Source: Sorangium cellulosum (GTDB lineage: Bacteria > Myxococcota_A > Polyangia > Polyangiales > Polyangiaceae). Taken from it: a stretch of DNA of 64,000 bases. The DNA lies in assembly GCF_004135735.1 (NCBI RefSeq), contig NZ_CP012670.1, positions 6,650,501 through 6,714,500 on the forward strand. Reading direction: 5' to 3'. A program made the translations under genes and the position numbers. Within the stretch, counting starts at the first letter, position 1. Each line of letters starts with the position of its first letter. Shown here piece by piece: positions 62,189 to 64,000 of this stretch. The notes below the pieces were generated by a model. That model saw only the letters and a program-made list of their open reading frames with translations. It was not told the DNA's origin and ran no database searches.

Positions 62189-62830
62189 ATGCGAACCTCA
62201 CCGACACCGACAACATGGATTGGATTGGGATCCATCGCGGTCGCCGCACTCGCGGCGGGATTCATTCTGGGAAGGGTCTCGGCAGAGAGCGACAACCGGC
62301 CTCACCCGCACCAGGACGTCGCCAGCAAGGACGATCCCGATCTTCGGTCGACTCTGAGCGCCACCCGGAAACGGTTGGCCAGCTGTGAAAAGACCCTCCA
62401 GCGTCGCGATCACCATCTTCAGACGAGAGAGGAAAAGCCCCACGCCAACGAAGACAAGCCCACCCATTCACCGGAGCCAGAGTTTTCGAAGCAATGCATC
62501 ATCGCATCGGCAGCGACGCAGGTGCACACGCTGTCCGCCAACTGCACGAACTTCAGGAGACATTTCGACGCATACAAGGCAATACTCGGTAGCAGCACGA
62601 TCGACCGCGAAACCATCTTGAACATTCGAGACCTAGCCCGGAACCAACACTCGATTTGTACCGCCATCGCAAGATCCTTCGAGGATGGGTCACACTCAGA
62701 TCTCACGAGCGACATTCGCGGCATCGACGCGATGGAAAATGCCTATATGCTCAGGAACGAGCACGGCGACATCGATATTAATGAGCTAGTGAAGAACCCG
62801 GAGTGCATAGCCCGCATACAGACCGAATGA
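62189..62830 (+). CDS. Hypothetical membrane-anchored protein, 213 aa
   Basis: Not recognised. One N-terminal membrane helix (TWIGLGSIAVAALAAGFILGRVSA, ~9-32), probably an uncleaved anchor, then a charged, partly coiled stretch (~50-95; LSATRKRLASCEKTLQRRDHHLQ) and a helical C-terminal domain with five Cys (KQCIIASAATQVHTLSANCTNFRRH; QHSICTAIARSF; NPECIARIQ). Codons are less GC-biased than in the rest of the window. Its stop overlaps the next start in ATGA. Confidence 0.7.
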   Translation: MRTSPTPTTWIGLGSIAVAALAAGFILGRVSAESDNRPHPHQDVASKDDPDLRSTLSATRKRLASCEKTLQRRDHHLQTREEKPHANEDKPTHSPEPEFSKQCIIASAATQVHTLSANCTNFRRHFDAYKAILGSSTIDRETILNIRDLARNQHSICTAIARSFEDGSHSDLTSDIRGIDAMENAYMLRNEHGDIDINELVKNPECIARIQTE

Positions 62831-63630
62831 CTCGAACCTATTTCGCGCCACCGTTCATCTCGCGGGAGCCATCGCCCCGCCGTTCGAGCAGGCCAGGGCA
62901 GCCATTCTTGCGCGCGCTATCAGGGCTTGCAGTGTTCTCCCTTGCCGCTCTGGCATCAGCGCAAGAGCCACGGCCCCCAGAGAAATTCCACTGGGGCGGC
63001 CTCTACCTCAACGGTGTCGTTCAGACAAAGCTCCCCCATCTCGCGAGATTCGGAGCCACGTATGGCGGCGGAACGGCTCCGGGGGCTGTCCATACAGTCA
63101 TGGTGAGCTTCGGACAGACCGCGAGTCCCACCCAGGAGCTCAACATCGGGTATTTCATAGGCATTGGAGTGGGCAAGGAGAACATGTCGACGATAGAAGA
63201 CAAGCAATTGGGGATCCATGCCACGTTCGAAGCCGGACCGTTCCGGACGAGCGCGGCCACCAGCCTTCAACTCTACAAATTGATCGGAGCCGTTCTTCCC
63301 ATGTTCACCACGACCTTGAGGCCGCAGGGTACCCTTGTCCGGACCACGCACGTCGATCTGTTCCTCGGCGGAGACGTCTATTCCCTCAACGTCAACGCCC
63401 AGCTCGGCTTCACGTGCGGATTACGGTTCAGGGACATAAGAATATTCGATCGGAGCATGGATGGACTCCTGTCGATCACGGAGATGAACGCTTGGACCAG
63501 CGTTCCAACGCATGGAACCATCTGGGCGGCCTACGTCGAATCGCGCCTCGGGATCGTCGTCGATCTGGAGTCCGACAAGGGAGACCATGGGGAAAAGCGC
63601 GACCGGATCCGTGAGTATGGGCAGCTCTGA
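62827..63630 (+). CDS. Hypothetical exported beta-rich protein (outer-membrane-like), 267 aa
   Basis: Start at 62827 in an ATGA overlap with the upstream gene (MTRTYFAPP); an ATG at 62803 is less likely. Signal peptide ends near ALASAQEP. The mature chain is amphipathic beta: HWGGLYLNGVVQTKLPHLARF, LNIGYFIGIGVGKENMS, QLGIHATFEAGPFRTSAATSLQLYK, THVDLFLGGDVYSLNVNAQLGFTCG. This fits a small outer-membrane barrel with alternating strands. It is not recognised by name. Also less GC-biased. Coupling implies that it works with the membrane-anchored protein. Confidence 0.72.
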   Translation: MTRTYFAPPFISREPSPRRSSRPGQPFLRALSGLAVFSLAALASAQEPRPPEKFHWGGLYLNGVVQTKLPHLARFGATYGGGTAPGAVHTVMVSFGQTASPTQELNIGYFIGIGVGKENMSTIEDKQLGIHATFEAGPFRTSAATSLQLYKLIGAVLPMFTTTLRPQGTLVRTTHVDLFLGGDVYSLNVNAQLGFTCGLRFRDIRIFDRSMDGLLSITEMNAWTSVPTHGTIWAAYVESRLGIVVDLESDKGDHGEKRDRIREYGQL

Positions 63631-63703
63631 TCGGTCGCGCCCGGGACGCCGCTCGCCTTGTCGCTCTCGCTCAGGCTGGTTGCGATGCAGGTGAGAACTC
63701 GGC

Positions 63704-64000
63704 TCACTCGTCCTCGAGCGGCTTGCAGCAGTAGACCGCCGGGATCAGCATGTCGGCAAACGACGGCTGGCGTTTGGTCCAGTACCACCAGGGGCGAGCC
63801 AGCGCCCCGCGGGAGCGAGGGCGGTCATCGCGCGGGCTGCTCGCCCTGGCCGCCGCCCTTCGAGCGCGCCCGGTGCCGCGCCCGGTACGCCGGGGGGCTG
63901 ACGCCCTCGGAGCGCCGGAGATGCGGGGGCGCTCCTGCGCGGTCGGGACCTCCTCACCGGCGCACGCCGGGAGGGCAGCGGAGAGACAGGCGAGGCCTGC
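63704..64000 (-). CDS. Lipoprotein, 5' partial at right window edge
   Basis: 98 residues are visible; the N-terminus lies beyond the window. The frame enters as AGLACLSAALPACAGEEVP, the end of a signal peptide with lipobox LPAC, so the gene starts shortly outside. The remainder is Arg/Ser-rich (RRTGRGTGRARRAAARASS) and ends RPWWYWTKRQPSFADM followed by LIPAVYCCKPLEDE. No family recognised. The reading frame is open throughout. Read on another frame the same DNA gives an AraC-like GVSPPAYRARHR fragment, which is probably chance. Confidence 0.5.
   Translation of the reverse strand, partial: AGLACLSAALPACAGEEVPTAQERPRISGAPRASAPRRTGRGTGRARRAAARASSPRDDRPRSRGALARPWWYWTKRQPSFADMLIPAVYCCKPLEDE

Noticed and set aside
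63780..63960. AraC-like C-terminus (GVSPPAYRARHRARS) on the minus strand near the right edge
   Set aside because: Only about 40 residues long with an in-frame stop just upstream. The lipoprotein frame over the same DNA stays open to the window edge and has a proper lipobox.

Overview
The window looks like chromosome of a large-genome, very GC-rich myxobacterium, most likely a Sorangium/Polyangiales relative. This is an inference from gene style: strong G/C third positions, many secreted lipoproteins with long Gly-, Ser- or Thr-rich linkers after the lipobox, FG-GAP and RCC1 repeat proteins, an ECF-sigma operon, and many single metabolic genes on both strands. No rRNA, tRNA, CRISPR array, prophage or intact insertion sequence was recognised.

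Layout. 0-7 kb: end of a NitT/TauT-type ABC ATPase, a Uma2 nuclease-fold gene, a giant FG-GAP lipoprotein and an ABC-F ATPase. 7-14 kb: monofunctional large catalase (katE), a xylose-type ABC pair (ATPase plus permease, no binding protein), a Thr-linker lipoprotein and a DUF4142 protein. 14.6-24 kb: family-B DNA polymerase II, phosphoglucomutase, a mutarotase-fold protein, a Tat-exported PhoX-like protein, a DUF2236 oxygenase-like protein, an RsbR-like STAS protein and a GNAT acetyltransferase. 24-30.5 kb: galT-galK operon, patatin phospholipase, plsY, a secreted metallophosphatase and an unknown gene behind a Fur-like operator. 30.7-37 kb: GH8 glycosidase, ECF sigma/anti-sigma pair, an outer-membrane-like protein, a HAD phosphatase, and an ABC permease plus NMT1-like binding protein. 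37-44.8 kb: RCC1 lipoprotein, SMP-30-like protein and a lipoprotein/DUF4159/VWA operon. 44.9-50 kb: type I hsdM-hsdS without hsdR, a TenA/PqqC-like protein and a poly-Thr lipoprotein. 50-60 kb: phospholipase D family, lysA-like decarboxylase, GAF protein with a coupled small protein, DUF3237 lipoprotein, an apparently acquired MFS transporter, and trpS. 60-64 kb: a coupled small-ORF pair, a gene-poor stretch, then an A/T-richer module with a (CAA)17 tract and two coupled envelope proteins, and the end of a lipoprotein at the right edge.

Working together: galK, galT and pgm cover most of the Leloir route from galactose to glucose-6-phosphate (galE not seen). GH8, the xylose-type transporter and several carbohydrate-binding-like lipoproteins fit polysaccharide feeding. 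The most unusual non-coding feature is a pair of large hairpins at gene 3' ends (17.0-17.2 and 26.4-26.5 kb). They share a 58-nt core in opposite orientations, with 55 of 58 bases identical. Two of the three differences form one covarying base pair, while the outer arms are unrelated in sequence but self-complementary in each copy.
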